From Nonlabens agnitus (GTDB taxonomy: Bacteria > Bacteroidota > Bacteroidia > Flavobacteriales > Flavobacteriaceae), in contig NZ_MQUC01000003.1 of NCBI RefSeq assembly GCF_002994045.1, positions 1,588,501 to 1,652,500 on the forward strand: 64,000 nucleotides of DNA, in the 5' to 3' direction. A program made the position numbers and the translations under genes. Shown piece after piece: positions 8,855-18,576 of the stretch. Under the pieces are notes generated by a model that was not told where the DNA came from, made no database searches, and was given only the letters and a program-made list of their open reading frames with translations. The number at the start of each line of letters is the position of its first letter. Position 1 is the stretch's first letter.

Positions 8855-9999
8855 ATTTTCTTTTTTTCTCCAATAAACATAAATCGTGAATTAATCATTG
8901 CCAGAAAAAACCACATAACTAAATATGAAATCACACCTCCTGTTTTATTCATAACAAAAAACATGGATATCCAAATAATTAGAAATATTGGTTCACTGCT
9001 ATTTTTAAAACTTAAGTAAGCTTTTACCAATAGTTTGTAATAAAAAAATACAAATAAAATAAATGAAATAAAACCACCGGTGGCTAATAAATAGATAAAT
9101 AGATTGTGTGTGTCAATACTATCTCCAGTAGCTTCCCTAATTTCACGAAAATAACCTCCTTCTCCTACACCGAGTGGATTCTCATAAAATATATTCAAAG
9201 CTTGTTCCCAAATTTCTGACCTACCGGTTGTTAAACTTGAGTTTAAAAATCGATCGTATAAGCTACTTTCAATAAATAATTTGTAAAACGGTATTAGTAC
9301 AATTGGCAATATCAAAAATGTAATAATCTTTGTCTTGCTACTGATGTTTTTAGAAACAATTAGTAAAATAACAATGCTTATTATGCATAGAAGAAAAGAA
9401 CCCTTTGAGCCTGATGCAATGATCAATGCTATCATAAAAGGTACAGGAATTAAAAAGCAAAATCTCTTAAAGCGATTATATTCGAGTATATTTCTCCAAG
9501 TAACCCATATAAAAATGACGACCCCCAAAGCAATCCGCACGCTAAGTGAATTAGGGTTTTCACCTAAAAACAATAATCGATCATTTCGCACCTCAAGACC
9601 AGTAGCTAAAATATCAAAAAAATATAAAAAGGACAAGATAGCTGTTCCAACAGAAAAAAATATGAGTGACAATGGTATTGCATCTTTGTTAATATTGAAA
9701 AATGCACTTAATATTATATAAATCAATATGACTAAGAAAAAATTCACATTAAATAAGCTGACGCTCTCATTTACTATAGCTCCATAAGAAACACTAGCTA
9801 CAAATAATATAAACAATATTAAGAATAAGGGTAAAGCTTGCTTGCAGTGAATTAATATAGATGGATGGTATTTTTTTTGAAATAGAATAATGAATGAGAC
9901 TAATACCATAATCACCTCTAATAAATAACTAACCAATAGGTCAGTTAAATTACCTAAAGCTAAAATTAAGGAAAGTAGAAAAACACAAAACTTTGTCAT
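8851..9999 (-). CDS. O-antigen polymerase/ligase-type membrane protein (Wzy-like)
   Basis: Polytopic inner-membrane protein of 382 aa with about ten hydrophobic segments. The Wzy_C/O-antigen ligase signature is visible near residues 275-305: NPLGVGEGGY followed by DTHNLFIYLLATGG, the periplasmic loop and conserved THN motif of the family. Located between a flippase and glycosyltransferases, it most likely polymerises the repeat units (Wzy) in the periplasm; WaaL-type ligase function is the alternative. It overlaps both neighbours by 4 bp. Very AT-rich, as is usual for wzy genes. Confidence 0.82.
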   Translation of the reverse strand: MTKFCVFLLSLILALGNLTDLLVSYLLEVIMVLVSFIILFQKKYHPSILIHCKQALPLFLILFILFVASVSYGAIVNESVSLFNVNFFLVILIYIILSAFFNINKDAIPLSLIFFSVGTAILSFLYFFDILATGLEVRNDRLLFLGENPNSLSVRIALGVVIFIWVTWRNILEYNRFKRFCFLIPVPFMIALIIASGSKGSFLLCIISIVILLIVSKNISSKTKIITFLILPIVLIPFYKLFIESSLYDRFLNSSLTTGRSEIWEQALNIFYENPLGVGEGGYFREIREATGDSIDTHNLFIYLLATGGFISFILFVFFYYKLLVKAYLSFKNSSEPIFLIIWISMFFVMNKTGGVISYLVMWFFLAMINSRFMFIGEKKKI

Positions 10000-11234
10000 T
10001 TCGAAAATTGTACAGTGAAGAAACTTCTTAAATTTAAAAACCCATAGAGGCTGCCCTTAACAAAAATAGAAATAAACAGTCCGCAGCAGATAAATGAAAA
10101 GCTCGTAGCAATACATGCCCCTATTAAACCGTAAAGAGGAATCAAAATAAAGTTAAGGCCTATATTTACAATAATCCCTACTACTAATGAAAAGTATAAG
10201 GGCTTCCAATTATTCATCGCAGCCAAATAGCGACTTAGAAGTTTGAAATAAACCATTCCCTGATTCCCAATTAGTAATATAATTACAGGAACAAATATTA
10301 CATGGTATGCATTTGAATACAAAAGACCTAAAATAAAATGACCTAAAACACCAAAGGCTAGAATAGTTAGAATATTAAAAACAAATACAATTTGCGCATA
10401 ATAATTCATTTCATTTAAAATATTTATCTTTTTATATTCTTTACCTATTTTTAAAAAGCGTGGATATAATACATTTCCTGCTGAATCAGGCAGTACCCAT
10501 ACCATTTTCGAAATACTACTCGCAACAAAAAAAAAAGCAACAGCCTCCAATTTTCCAAAAAATGATAAAATATATACTGTAGAAGCATATAGTGTCAGAG
10601 ATAAAACTTTATTTAAGATGCTTTTAATCCCATATAAGAAATAAGAGATTTGCTTGAACAAGTCTTTATTAAAACTCACGCTTGCTACCGTAAAGTATTT
10701 AATACCTACAAGAATTAAAACTATGAATGAAATTACAGCATAAGCATTTAATGCTTGATAGATTTCAAATTTCAGGTCAATAAAGTACGCAATACCAAAA
10801 GTTATTACTAAACCGATAGGCAACAATAATCCTAACAAATTAAACCATAAATATTCTTCTCGATAGTGAAAATAAGACTTAAAAACACTAGTAATTGAAA
10901 GTGAAATTATACTTACAAATAATGGAATATAATATCGTGAATCTAATTTAAATGTAAATACAACAAGAAAAGATAGTAGAAAAACGATGAAATAAATCAT
11001 AAAGTTTTTTCCCATATTATCTTCGTACTTCTCCCCTAGTTTAGCATGATATAAAATAGAGGAGTCTAAACCTAGAACAAAAAACATCCCTAAATACCCT
11101 ATATCTGTCAACCACCTAGCTAAAACACCATAATCTGCTGGTGTTAATAAGTGCGTAGCGATAGTTTGGAAAGCAAATGTAGCCAGAGTTGCCATAAAAC
11201 TAAAGACAGCCATGGAAGAAAGCTTTTTTAGCAT
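9996..11234 (-). CDS. Oligosaccharide flippase (Wzx-like, MOP superfamily)
   Basis: Membrane protein of 412 aa with about 12 predicted transmembrane segments. The N-terminus ([15 protein letters not shown]) is characteristic of Wzx/RfbX polysaccharide flippases. It should flip undecaprenyl-linked repeat units to the periplasmic face. The gene overlaps the upstream acyltransferase by 7 bp and the downstream polymerase by 4 bp, so wzx and wzy are translated together. Its AT-rich composition and low conservation fit the serotype-specific centre of such loci. Confidence 0.87.
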   Translation of the reverse strand: MLKKLSSMAVFSFMATLATFAFQTIATHLLTPADYGVLARWLTDIGYLGMFFVLGLDSSILYHAKLGEKYEDNMGKNFMIYFIVFLLSFLVVFTFKLDSRYYIPLFVSIISLSITSVFKSYFHYREEYLWFNLLGLLLPIGLVITFGIAYFIDLKFEIYQALNAYAVISFIVLILVGIKYFTVASVSFNKDLFKQISYFLYGIKSILNKVLSLTLYASTVYILSFFGKLEAVAFFFVASSISKMVWVLPDSAGNVLYPRFLKIGKEYKKINILNEMNYYAQIVFVFNILTILAFGVLGHFILGLLYSNAYHVIFVPVIILLIGNQGMVYFKLLSRYLAAMNNWKPLYFSLVVGIIVNIGLNFILIPLYGLIGACIATSFSFICCGLFISIFVKGSLYGFLNLRSFFTVQFSK

Positions 11235-11824
11235 ACCAATCGAGGTTCATTTTGAATATCATTTTTAACTATGCGACCTGGATTCCCTGCCACAATAGAA
11301 TTTGATGGCACATCTTTTGTCACGACTGTGTTTGCAGCAACTATTGAATTATCACCTATTGACACACCTTTGTTTATTCGAGCATTTTGACCAATCCAAA
11401 CATTTTCCCCTATTACAATTGGTGCCGCAACTGAATACTTCCATCTTCTTAATTGAGAACTTCTTAACGACATCCATACTATAAGTCTGTCTTCTGGATT
11501 TACTGGATGGTTGTTATTATCTACAATTGTAACATTATTAGAAATTGCAGTCCCTTTTTTAATAATTAGATTATTGGAAATCCCTACGAATGAATCATGA
11601 CCTATTTGGACTCTATCTTCAAAAACTATTTTTCCTTTGTTTTGTGTTATAACTCTTGCATGCATAGTTACATTTTTTCCGAAAACAACATCCCCTCTTA
11701 AACTGCCATCCATAAGTGAAATACTAGTTTTTCTGCAAAAATCTATACTATCATCAAAAATCGCTTTATTCTTAAATTTATCTCTCAAGTAAAATTGATA
11801 AAGATTTCTTATATATTTTCTCAT
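11228..11824 (-). CDS. Hexapeptide-repeat acyltransferase
   Basis: Left-handed beta-helix acyltransferase of 198 aa. Repeats cover about residues 60-190; the block [19 protein letters not shown] and the ending [10 protein letters not shown] are typical of the WcaF/WbbJ/maltose-acetyltransferase-like group. The His in [13 protein letters not shown] at about residue 100 may be catalytic. It is the first gene of the middle block, after a 474-bp non-coding gap, and overlaps wzx by 7 bp. It probably acetylates one sugar residue; which one is unknown. Confidence 0.82.
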   Translation of the reverse strand: MRKYIRNLYQFYLRDKFKNKAIFDDSIDFCRKTSISLMDGSLRGDVVFGKNVTMHARVITQNKGKIVFEDRVQIGHDSFVGISNNLIIKKGTAISNNVTIVDNNNHPVNPEDRLIVWMSLRSSQLRRWKYSVAAPIVIGENVWIGQNARINKGVSIGDNSIVAANTVVTKDVPSNSIVAGNPGRIVKNDIQNEPRLVC

Positions 11825-12298
11825 TTTAAAATAGAATATTTACTTAAACAAATTTTAAAAATTTTATAAGGTATAAATTACTGATAATCTATTTTAAATT
11901 AAATCGATACAGTATCATGGATACCTCAATCTCAATATTAATAGTATAGTTTGGTTTACAATAATTATCACTTCGTTTTATTCATAAAGAAAACAGCTTA
12001 CCAAATGTTTAACTAAATCGACACATCCACAAACAGTTAAATAGTTTTATCATCCCATTTTTTAAGAATAAGGAATTATTTTCAGTAACCAGGTAAGGAC
12101 TTTTTAAGCAAGTTACATGTTGCTTTATTTCATGTTTAACATTCTACCAATATAGTGCACACTAGGACATCTAATAGTTTATTCAATGCTTCGTTTAAGT
12201 TACTTTAAATTAACGTCTTGCAATTTGACCTCCTTTAATTCTCTAATTATTATCTATTTTAATACTTTCCATAATAATTTTTGATTAAATCAAGAACG
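11825..12298. other. 474-bp AT-rich gap splitting the polysaccharide locus
   Basis: No open reading frame of note on either strand. It separates the nucleotide-sugar block (upstream in transcription) from the acyltransferase-wzx-wzy block. It probably contains the promoter of the middle block on the minus strand, but I find no exact match to TAnnTTTG in the right place. No palindrome copy or obvious hairpin terminator is visible. Confidence 0.5.
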
Positions 12299-13576
12299 TT
12301 ATAATTTTGCTTCAGCCCTATCACCCAATACTCCTTTTACATCATAAACCACACAACCATCCTTCTTTAAATCGTTCAGCTCTAGAGACCTAAACCTATC
12401 ATGTGAAACTGCTAATAGGATTCCATCATATTTTTGATTAGGCTTTGAATTCATGGTCACCAATCCGTATTCTTTCATTACCTCTTCAGGGCTTGCCCAT
12501 GGGTCATAAATATCTACCTCAGTACCATATTCTTTTAGGTGCTTGATGACGTCAACCACTTTAGTATTCCTCACATCTGGGCAGTTTTCTTTAAACGTAA
12601 TCCCTAATACTAAGATTTTAGACCCCTTTACTTTAATATCGTTGTTAAGCATTAACTTAACCACCTCACTAGCTACATATTGCCCCATACTATCATTCAT
12701 CCTTCTGCCAGCGAGAATGATCTCTGGATGATAACCCAATTCCTGAGCTTTTTGAGCCAAATAATATGGATCCACTCCTATACAATGGCCGCCTACCAAT
12801 CCTGGCTTGAAAGGCAGGAAATTCCATTTTGTTCCAGCAGCCTCTAAAACATCATGTGTATCGATCCCCATGATGTTGAAAATCTTGGCTAGTTCATTGA
12901 CAAAGGCAATGTTGATATCACGTTGTGAATTTTCAATCACCTTAGCTGCTTCAGCTACTTTGATGGTGGGTGCTAAATGCGTCCCTGCGGTGATAACCTC
13001 TTTATATAAAGCGTCTACTTTAATCCCTATTTCTGGTGTGGAACCTGAGGTTACTTTTAAAATTTTATCTACCGTATGTTCCTTGTCACCCGGATTGATG
13101 CGCTCTGGTGAGTACCCAACAAAGAAATCTTTATTAAAGGTCAAACCACTTACTCGCTCCAAAACTGGGACACACTCTTCCTCTGTAACTCCAGGATAAA
13201 CCGTAGATTCATAAATCACAATATCTCCCTTTTTAAGTACAGACCCCACAGTTTCACTAGACTTGTATAAAGGTGTAAGTACGGGTCTGTTGTTTTTATC
13301 TACTGGTGTAGGAACGGTGACCACATAATAGTTGCACTCAGAAATTTGTTCTAAGTCTGCGGTACAAAACAACCCGATATGATCATCATTAGAAGTCTTC
13401 AACGCTTTTTGCAGGATGTCATCTTCTACTTCCAGCGTACTGTCATGGCCTGAGTTCAATTCAGCAACTCGGGCTTTGTTAATATCAAAACCTACTACTG
13501 GAAATTTAGTGGCAAATAATCGAGCTAGAGGTAATCCAACGTAACCCAATCCTATTATGGCGATTTTTCTTTGCAT
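12299..13576 (-). CDS. tviB: UDP-N-acetylhexosamine 6-dehydrogenase (TviB/WbpO-type)
   Basis: Nucleotide-sugar dehydrogenase of 425 aa that oxidises C6 of a UDP-N-acetylhexosamine to the uronic acid, using two NAD+. Rossmann motif GLGYVGLP at 9-16; catalytic cysteine C265 in GGHCIGVDPYYL; C-terminal domain with GITFKENCPDVRNTK. The start sequence and the D-S-T-L-E-V segment at 45-50 place it in the TviB/VipA/WbpO group rather than UDP-glucose dehydrogenases. The next gene is the matching C4-epimerase, so the pair should yield UDP-GlcNAcA and/or UDP-GalNAcA. The exact order of oxidation and epimerisation is not decidable here. Confidence 0.9.
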   Translation of the reverse strand: MQRKIAIIGLGYVGLPLARLFATKFPVVGFDINKARVAELNSGHDSTLEVEDDILQKALKTSNDDHIGLFCTADLEQISECNYYVVTVPTPVDKNNRPVLTPLYKSSETVGSVLKKGDIVIYESTVYPGVTEEECVPVLERVSGLTFNKDFFVGYSPERINPGDKEHTVDKILKVTSGSTPEIGIKVDALYKEVITAGTHLAPTIKVAEAAKVIENSQRDINIAFVNELAKIFNIMGIDTHDVLEAAGTKWNFLPFKPGLVGGHCIGVDPYYLAQKAQELGYHPEIILAGRRMNDSMGQYVASEVVKLMLNNDIKVKGSKILVLGITFKENCPDVRNTKVVDVIKHLKEYGTEVDIYDPWASPEEVMKEYGLVTMNSKPNQKYDGILLAVSHDRFRSLELNDLKKDGCVVYDVKGVLGDRAEAKL

Positions 13577-13594
13577 GAATTATATTGTTAGTCC

Positions 13595-13608
13595 GCTTTC
13601 GCGGAAGC
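13595..13608. repeat. Imperfect copy of the common palindrome (intergenic)
   Basis: Reads GCTTTCGCGGAAGC, one mismatch from GCTTTCGCGAAAGC. It sits in the 38-bp gap between the tviC-type and tviB-type genes. It is one of only two (both mutated) copies between 1.4 and 18.5 kb. Confidence 0.85.
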
Positions 13609-13614
13609 GTAATG

Positions 13615-14577
13615 TTAAAGATTATTCCAATACCATTTGACAGCTTCATTAATTCCCTGCTGTATATTAAATTGTGGATCGTAACCTATAATGGTTCGAG
13701 CCTTATCAATGGATGCAAGGGAATGTGGGATGTCACCAACTCTATTAGGCCCATAAGTAGTTTTGACCTTTGCAATTTCTGGATCAAGTTTTGACAAACT
13801 GTCTCGAAGTAAATCCACCAACAAATTAAGGTCGGTACGATCCCCATAGGCTACATTAAAAACCGTATTCTTAGCATCAGGATGTTTGGAGAGCATCGCC
13901 TTCTCGTTCGCCTGAATCACGTTATCGATATAGGTAAAGTCTCGCGAGTATGTACCATCGCCATTGATATTAGGCGATTGCTTGTTCATTAAATTCTTGG
14001 TAAACAAAGGTATGACAGCAGCATAGGCTCCATTGGGATCTTGCTTGCGGCCAAAAACATTGAAGTATCGTAAACCTACCGCATTAAAACCGTAGGTTTT
14101 ATAAAAAACATCGGCATACAGTTCATTCACATATTTGGTGATCGCGTAAGGAGATAAAGGCTTTCCTATGACGTCTTCAACTTTAGGTAAAGCAGCAGAG
14201 TCTCCATACGTAGAACTACTCGCGGCATAGACCATTTTCTTAACTCCGGCATCCTTGCAAGCAACCAACATATTTAGGAAACCACCAACGTTTACCTCAT
14301 TTGAGGTGATCGGATCCTTAATGGATCTAGGAACACTGCCTAGCGCCGCTTGATGCAACACATAATCGCAACCCTTGACGGCTTGATGACACGTATCCAG
14401 ATTTCGAATATCCCCTTCTATAAAAGAGAATCCATCCATTTTTTGCAAAGGCCCAATATTGTGAAAATGCCCAGTCGCAAAATTATCCAGACCAACGACC
14501 TCCTCGCCTTTTTCTAAAAAGTACTCGGCAAGATTACTTCCTATAAATCCAGCGACGCCTGTTATTAATATTTTCAA
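13615..14577 (-). CDS. tviC: UDP-N-acetylglucosamine 4-epimerase (TviC/WbpP-type)
   Basis: Extended SDR epimerase of 320 aa interconverting UDP-GlcNAc and UDP-GalNAc or their uronic acids. Cofactor motif TGVAGFIG at 6-13; catalytic residues in SSTYG (121-125) and YAITK with Y144 and K148. The segment DNFATGHFHNI is typical of the TviC/WbpP/Gne branch. It precedes the tviB-type dehydrogenase in transcription with a 38-bp spacer holding an imperfect copy of the common palindrome (13595-13608). Substrate preference within the branch is inferred. Confidence 0.9.
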   Translation of the reverse strand: MKILITGVAGFIGSNLAEYFLEKGEEVVGLDNFATGHFHNIGPLQKMDGFSFIEGDIRNLDTCHQAVKGCDYVLHQAALGSVPRSIKDPITSNEVNVGGFLNMLVACKDAGVKKMVYAASSSTYGDSAALPKVEDVIGKPLSPYAITKYVNELYADVFYKTYGFNAVGLRYFNVFGRKQDPNGAYAAVIPLFTKNLMNKQSPNINGDGTYSRDFTYIDNVIQANEKAMLSKHPDAKNTVFNVAYGDRTDLNLLVDLLRDSLSKLDPEIAKVKTTYGPNRVGDIPHSLASIDKARTIIGYDPQFNIQQGINEAVKWYWNNL

Positions 14578-14706
14578 TGTAAGCTTTTTGAAATTTTACT
14601 AATCAAGCGGCAAAGGTATGAATATTCTGTAGTTCATGAAGATTTATATTCAAAGGAGAGTGTTTTAAGGCAGTCACAACGATCTATAGAAAGAAGTTAT
14701 CTCTTT

Positions 14707-15786
14707 TTATTCTTTATACCACTCATACATCCTTTTAACGCCGTTCTCTAGGTTTACGTTGTACCTCCAACCCAAGTCTTTTAGTTTAGATACATCAGTC
14801 AATTTCTTTAAAGTGCCGTCAGGCTTGTCTTCTCTGAAAAAGAACTCACCTTGAAAACCCACCTCCTTTTTGATAAGAAGCGCCAAATCTTTGATACTAA
14901 TATCTTGACCTGTACCTATGTTCAAATGGGTGTTCCGCACATCTACATTTTCTTCTGCCAAATTTTTGAAATCCACCTTTTGCATCACAAACACACAAGC
15001 ATCAGCCATATCCTGGCTCCATAGAAATTCTCTCATGGGCGCACCTGTACCCCAGATCTCTACTTGAACTCCATGGTCGGACAGCAACACCCCATATTTA
15101 TGCAGCATCTTGAGTTGATCTTCTTGAGGGGATTGACCAGTCACACCTTCTATAGGCAGTCGATCCAAATCTCGCTGGATAGTCTTCCAATCTCCTTGTT
15201 CAAGCGCCTTACCTAAATGAATCTTCCTCAATAAGGCAGGCAGCACATGGGATTTCTCTAAATCAAAATTATCGTTAGGGCCATATAAATTAGTGGGCAT
15301 CACCGAGATAAAATCAGTGCCGTACTGTAAGTTATAGCTCTCGCACATCTTGATACCAGCAATTTTAGCGATGGCATAAGGTTCATTGGTGTACTCCAGC
15401 GGTCCAGTCAATAGGTATTCTTCTTTCATGGGCTGTGGACACTCTTTGGGGTAGATACAGGTGCTTCCCAAAAACAGTAATTTCTTGACACCATGCACGT
15501 AACTTTGATGAATAACGTTGTTCTGTATCATCAAGTTGTCGTGAATAAAATCGGCACGATAGGTATTGTTAGCCACAATTCCGCCTACTTTGGCAGCAGC
15601 CAGAAAAACATATTCGGGCTGTTCCTCTTCAAAAAAAACCGCAACAGCTCTAGTATCTCGCAAATCCAATTCACTGGAAGTTCTTGCGATCAAGTTGGAG
15701 AAACCATGTTCTTCTAAATGATTCGTGATCGCACTTCCAACCAAGCCACGATGACCGGCAATATAAATCCTTGAATCTTTTTTCAT
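14707..15786 (-). CDS. fcl: GDP-L-fucose synthase (GDP-4-keto-6-deoxymannose epimerase/reductase)
   Basis: NADPH-dependent SDR that turns GDP-4-keto-6-deoxymannose, the product of the gmd gene just upstream, into GDP-L-fucose. Motifs: GHRGLVG (11-17), S108-T-C110 and YAIAK with Y137 and K141. At 359 aa it is about 40-50 residues longer than E. coli Fcl; the extra segment lies at about 191-240, before VEIWGTGAPMREFL. I know this insert from other Bacteroidota Fcl proteins. I chose the ATG at 15786 because the upstream in-frame start would run through a hairpin repeat (15816-15831) and adds 16 residues without family similarity. Confidence 0.92.
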   Translation of the reverse strand: MKKDSRIYIAGHRGLVGSAITNHLEEHGFSNLIARTSSELDLRDTRAVAVFFEEEQPEYVFLAAAKVGGIVANNTYRADFIHDNLMIQNNVIHQSYVHGVKKLLFLGSTCIYPKECPQPMKEEYLLTGPLEYTNEPYAIAKIAGIKMCESYNLQYGTDFISVMPTNLYGPNDNFDLEKSHVLPALLRKIHLGKALEQGDWKTIQRDLDRLPIEGVTGQSPQEDQLKMLHKYGVLLSDHGVQVEIWGTGAPMREFLWSQDMADACVFVMQKVDFKNLAEENVDVRNTHLNIGTGQDISIKDLALLIKKEVGFQGEFFFREDKPDGTLKKLTDVSKLKDLGWRYNVNLENGVKRMYEWYKE

Positions 15787-15815
15787 GCTTTTAGGATTGA
15801 AGATAGTTCCGCTTT

Positions 15816-15868
15816 CCTGTCTGCCGACAGGCAAACGCGACGTCGTACTGAGCGAAGTCGAAGTATAG
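15816..15868. repeat. REP-like intergenic element with hairpin
   Basis: The 86-bp spacer between gmd and fcl holds a 6-bp-arm hairpin, CCTGTC-TGCC-GACAGG (15816-15831), followed by GTACTGAGCGAAGTCGAAG (15845-15863). From general knowledge, CTGAGCGAAGTCGAAG-type words are widely dispersed in Flavobacteriia. A degenerate relative of the hairpin word, CCTGTCGGTAGAAAGG, lies at 19628-19643 in the ugd-rfbB spacer. Confidence 0.5.
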
Positions 15869-15872
15869 CGAA

Positions 15873-16985
15873 TTACTCAAAATAGTTCAACGTGTCATAG
15901 CCATTATCCTTGAGGAATTGATCTTTTCGCATAAGTTTCAAATCACCTTTCATCATGTCCTTAACCAATTCAGGCAACTGGTACTCACATTCCCAGCCTA
16001 ATTTTTCTTTGGCTTTGGTAGCATCTCCTATTAATAATTCCACCTCTGTAGGCCTGAAGTATTTTGGATCTACCGATAGAATCTCATGACCTTTCTCTAG
16101 CTGATAATCAGGATGTGAGCATGATGTGATATAGGCCTTTTCATGAACGCCAGTGCCCTTAAACTCCAACTCCATTCCTACTTCCTTAAACGCCATACGT
16201 ATAAAATCCCGAACTGTTGTGGTGGTTCCAGTAGCGATCACCCAATCTTCTGGCTCATCGGCTTGCAAAATCATCCACATCATGCGTACATAATCCTTGG
16301 CATGTCCCCAATCGCGTTGTGCGTCAAGGTTACCTATGTAGAATTTATCTTGAAGACCCAAAGCGATTCTGGCGGCGGCACGGGTAATCTTGCGGGTTAC
16401 AAAGGTCTCACCTCGTATAGGGGACTCGTGGTTAAACAGAATACCATTGCAGGCATAAATGCCATAAGCTTCCCTATAATTGACCGTAATCCAATAGGCA
16501 TACATTTTGGCGACCGCATAAGGTGATCTAGGATAAAAAGGTGTGGTCTCAGATTGAGGTACCTCTTGTACCTTCCCATATAGCTCTGAAGTTGAGGCTT
16601 GATAAATCCTGGTTTTCTTTTCCAATCCCAGCAATCTTACGGCCTCCAGGATTCGTAAGGTCCCTAGCCCATCAGCATTACTGGTGTATTCCGGCATTTC
16701 AAAAGAGACCTGGACATGACTCATGGCTGCCAGATTATAGATCTCGTCTGGCATGATGCTTTGAATTAATCGGGTAAGATTGGTACTGTCGGTCATATCT
16801 CCATAATGGAGTATAAAGCGCTGGTGCTCTACATGGGGATCTTCATATAAATGATCAATTCGATCGGTATTTAATAAGGAGGAGCGTCTTTTCAATCCAT
16901 GAACGGTATATCCTTTTTTAAGTAAAAACTCACTCAAATAGGCTCCATCTTGACCTGTGACTCCTGTAATTAAAGCTACTTTCAT
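15873..16985 (-). CDS. gmd: GDP-mannose 4,6-dehydratase
   Basis: Converts GDP-D-mannose to GDP-4-keto-6-deoxy-D-mannose, the first step to GDP-L-fucose. 370 aa, normal length. [10 protein letters not shown] (8-17) is the cofactor motif, STSELYG (131-137) holds T132 and E134, and YAVAK has Y156 and K160. The final fcl step follows immediately. Its start shares one base with the end of rfbC, so fucose and rhamnose-type sugar genes form one continuous transcript. Confidence 0.96.
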   Translation of the reverse strand: MKVALITGVTGQDGAYLSEFLLKKGYTVHGLKRRSSLLNTDRIDHLYEDPHVEHQRFILHYGDMTDSTNLTRLIQSIMPDEIYNLAAMSHVQVSFEMPEYTSNADGLGTLRILEAVRLLGLEKKTRIYQASTSELYGKVQEVPQSETTPFYPRSPYAVAKMYAYWITVNYREAYGIYACNGILFNHESPIRGETFVTRKITRAAARIALGLQDKFYIGNLDAQRDWGHAKDYVRMMWMILQADEPEDWVIATGTTTTVRDFIRMAFKEVGMELEFKGTGVHEKAYITSCSHPDYQLEKGHEILSVDPKYFRPTEVELLIGDATKAKEKLGWECEYQLPELVKDMMKGDLKLMRKDQFLKDNGYDTLNYFE

Positions 16986-17566
16986 TAAGATTCTTGTTTA
17001 ATGGAATTTGAAGCTAAAGATTCAACTTCAAATTCTGAAAAGGATTGCTGCATCCTGTCTTTCTCACTTATGATTTGATACTCTTTATCGATTTTCCAAT
17101 CAATATTTAAATGGACATCGTCGAACAGTATACCATCCTCACTCTCCTTATGATATAAATTATCACATTTATAGGAAAACAAGGCGGTTTCTGAAAGTAC
17201 TGAATATCCATGGGCAAATCCTCTAGGTACAAAAAGCTGTTTTTTATTCTCTGCAGATAACTCAATCGAGAAGTGTTTTCCATAAGTCGGTGATTCTTTC
17301 CGTAAATCAACCGCAACATCCAAAACAGTTCCGTCAATAACTCGTACTAATTTAGCTTGTGCATAAGGCTCTTTTTGAAAATGAAGACCTCTAATCACTC
17401 CATAAGAGGATCGGGCTTCATTATCCTGCACAAAGGAAACCTCTCTACCTATACCTGCTTCAAACTTTTTTTTGTTGAAACTTTCCATAAAATAGCCACG
17501 CTCATCTTTATGAATCTGTGGCTCAATAATAAAACAGCCGTTCAAATAGGTTTCAGTCACGATCAT
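16985..17566 (-). CDS. rfbC: dTDP-4-dehydrorhamnose 3,5-epimerase
   Basis: Cupin-fold epimerase of 193 aa acting third in dTDP-L-rhamnose synthesis. Active-site residues are visible: H62 and K72 in [14 protein letters not shown]132 and D135 in FSYKCD, and H119 in RGFAHGY. It overlaps rfbA by 4 bp and gmd by one base. The final enzyme, rfbD (dTDP-4-dehydrorhamnose reductase), is not in the window although rfbB, rfbA and rfbC are contiguous. Confidence 0.95.
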   Translation of the reverse strand: MIVTETYLNGCFIIEPQIHKDERGYFMESFNKKKFEAGIGREVSFVQDNEARSSYGVIRGLHFQKEPYAQAKLVRVIDGTVLDVAVDLRKESPTYGKHFSIELSAENKKQLFVPRGFAHGYSVLSETALFSYKCDNLYHKESEDGILFDDVHLNIDWKIDKEYQIISEKDRMQQSFSEFEVESLASNSIKQES

Positions 17567-18423
17567 GAAAACAAATCTTTCAGGTTAGTGCCATAACCAC
17601 TTTTTAAAAGTGGCTGCATCAATCCATCAAGCTGCTGGCTGTCAATATATCCCATCTCAAACGCGGTTGCCTCAATGGATCCTATCTTCAATCCCTGGCG
17701 CTGCTCGATGACCTCTACAAATTGTGAGGCCTGCATGAGCGAATCAAAAGTTCCCGTATCCAGCCAGGCGATTCCTTTATCTAAAATTTGAACCTGCAGC
17801 TTTCCTTCCTTGAGATACGCTTTATTGACATCAGTGATCTCAAGCTCGCCACGCCCACTAGGTTTGAGGTTTTTTGCAATTTCAACCACACTGTTGTCGT
17901 AAAAATAAATACCCGGAATAGCATAAGAGGACTTGGCAACCTCAGGTTTTTCTTCTATGGATATAGCCGTTTTATTTTCGTCAAACTCTACCACACCATA
18001 ACGTTCTGGATCTTGAACGTGGTAGGCAAATACAGTACCGCCGTCCGGATTTTGGTTTTGCTGTAAGATCTGCGACAATCCAGAACCGTAAAATATATTA
18101 TCTCCTAATATTAGAGCCACTTTATCAGCTCCTATAAACGATTCTCCTATGATAAATGCCTCGGCAAGTCCGTTGGGATCTGTTTGCTGCGCATAAGAAA
18201 AGGTGCAGCCGTAGGCGGTGCCGTCGCCTAACAACTCCTTAAACAAGTGAGCGTCTTTAGGAGTAGTGATGAAGAGAATTTCACGTATTCCAGCAGACAT
18301 CAGTGTGGATAAAGGATAATAGATCATGGGCTTATCATAGACCGGCAATAATTGCTTTGACACAACTTTGGTCAAAGGGTGCAATCGGGTTCCTGAGCCT
18401 CCAGCAAGAATGATTCCTTTCAT
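17563..18423 (-). CDS. rfbA: Glucose-1-phosphate thymidylyltransferase
   Basis: Makes dTDP-glucose from glucose-1-phosphate and dTTP. 286 aa, standard short form. The nucleotide-binding signature [11 protein letters not shown] lies at 8-18, followed by [25 protein letters not shown] near residue 110 carries the metal-binding aspartate, and EEKP and WLDTGT are present further on. It follows rfbB by 153 bp, a gap that holds a 22-bp perfect palindrome. Confidence 0.97.
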   Translation of the reverse strand: MKGIILAGGSGTRLHPLTKVVSKQLLPVYDKPMIYYPLSTLMSAGIREILFITTPKDAHLFKELLGDGTAYGCTFSYAQQTDPNGLAEAFIIGESFIGADKVALILGDNIFYGSGLSQILQQNQNPDGGTVFAYHVQDPERYGVVEFDENKTAISIEEKPEVAKSSYAIPGIYFYDNSVVEIAKNLKPSGRGELEITDVNKAYLKEGKLQVQILDKGIAWLDTGTFDSLMQASQFVEVIEQRQGLKIGSIEATAFEMGYIDSQQLDGLMQPLLKSGYGTNLKDLFS

Positions 18424-18525
18424 TTCTATGATTTCGATTTATACAATTTACCTTTCGCTATCGTATTTTAATAGGCTTGCAAAAATTTATGCAAGATCTT
18501 CAACTATATAATGGACTTGTCGTGA

Positions 18526-18547
18526 TTTCGCTTTCGCGAAAGCGAAA
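18526..18547. repeat. Extended copy of the common palindrome (rfbA-rfbB gap)
   Basis: Perfect 22-bp palindrome whose core GCTTTCGCGAAAGC is at 18530-18543. It lies in the 153-bp gap between rfbB and rfbA. There is no T-run beside it, so it does not look like a simple terminator. It is the first exact copy after 17 kb without one. Confidence 0.9.
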
Positions 18548-18576
18548 ATAACAAATCTCTGTCTTGAACGAAGCCT

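Noticed and set aside
14707..15786. Calling fcl the missing rfbD
   Set aside because: The sequence has the Fcl motifs (GHRGLVG, YAIAK, MREFL) and follows gmd; it is not an RmlD-type reductase.
16143..16526. 127-codon plus-strand frame inside gmd
   Set aside because: Antisense shadow of a complete, motif-perfect gmd gene.
18526..18547. Treating the palindrome copies as parS sites or as rho-independent terminators
   Set aside because: The shape resembles parS but the sequence differs and copies are far too numerous; most lack a T-run and many lie inside genes.
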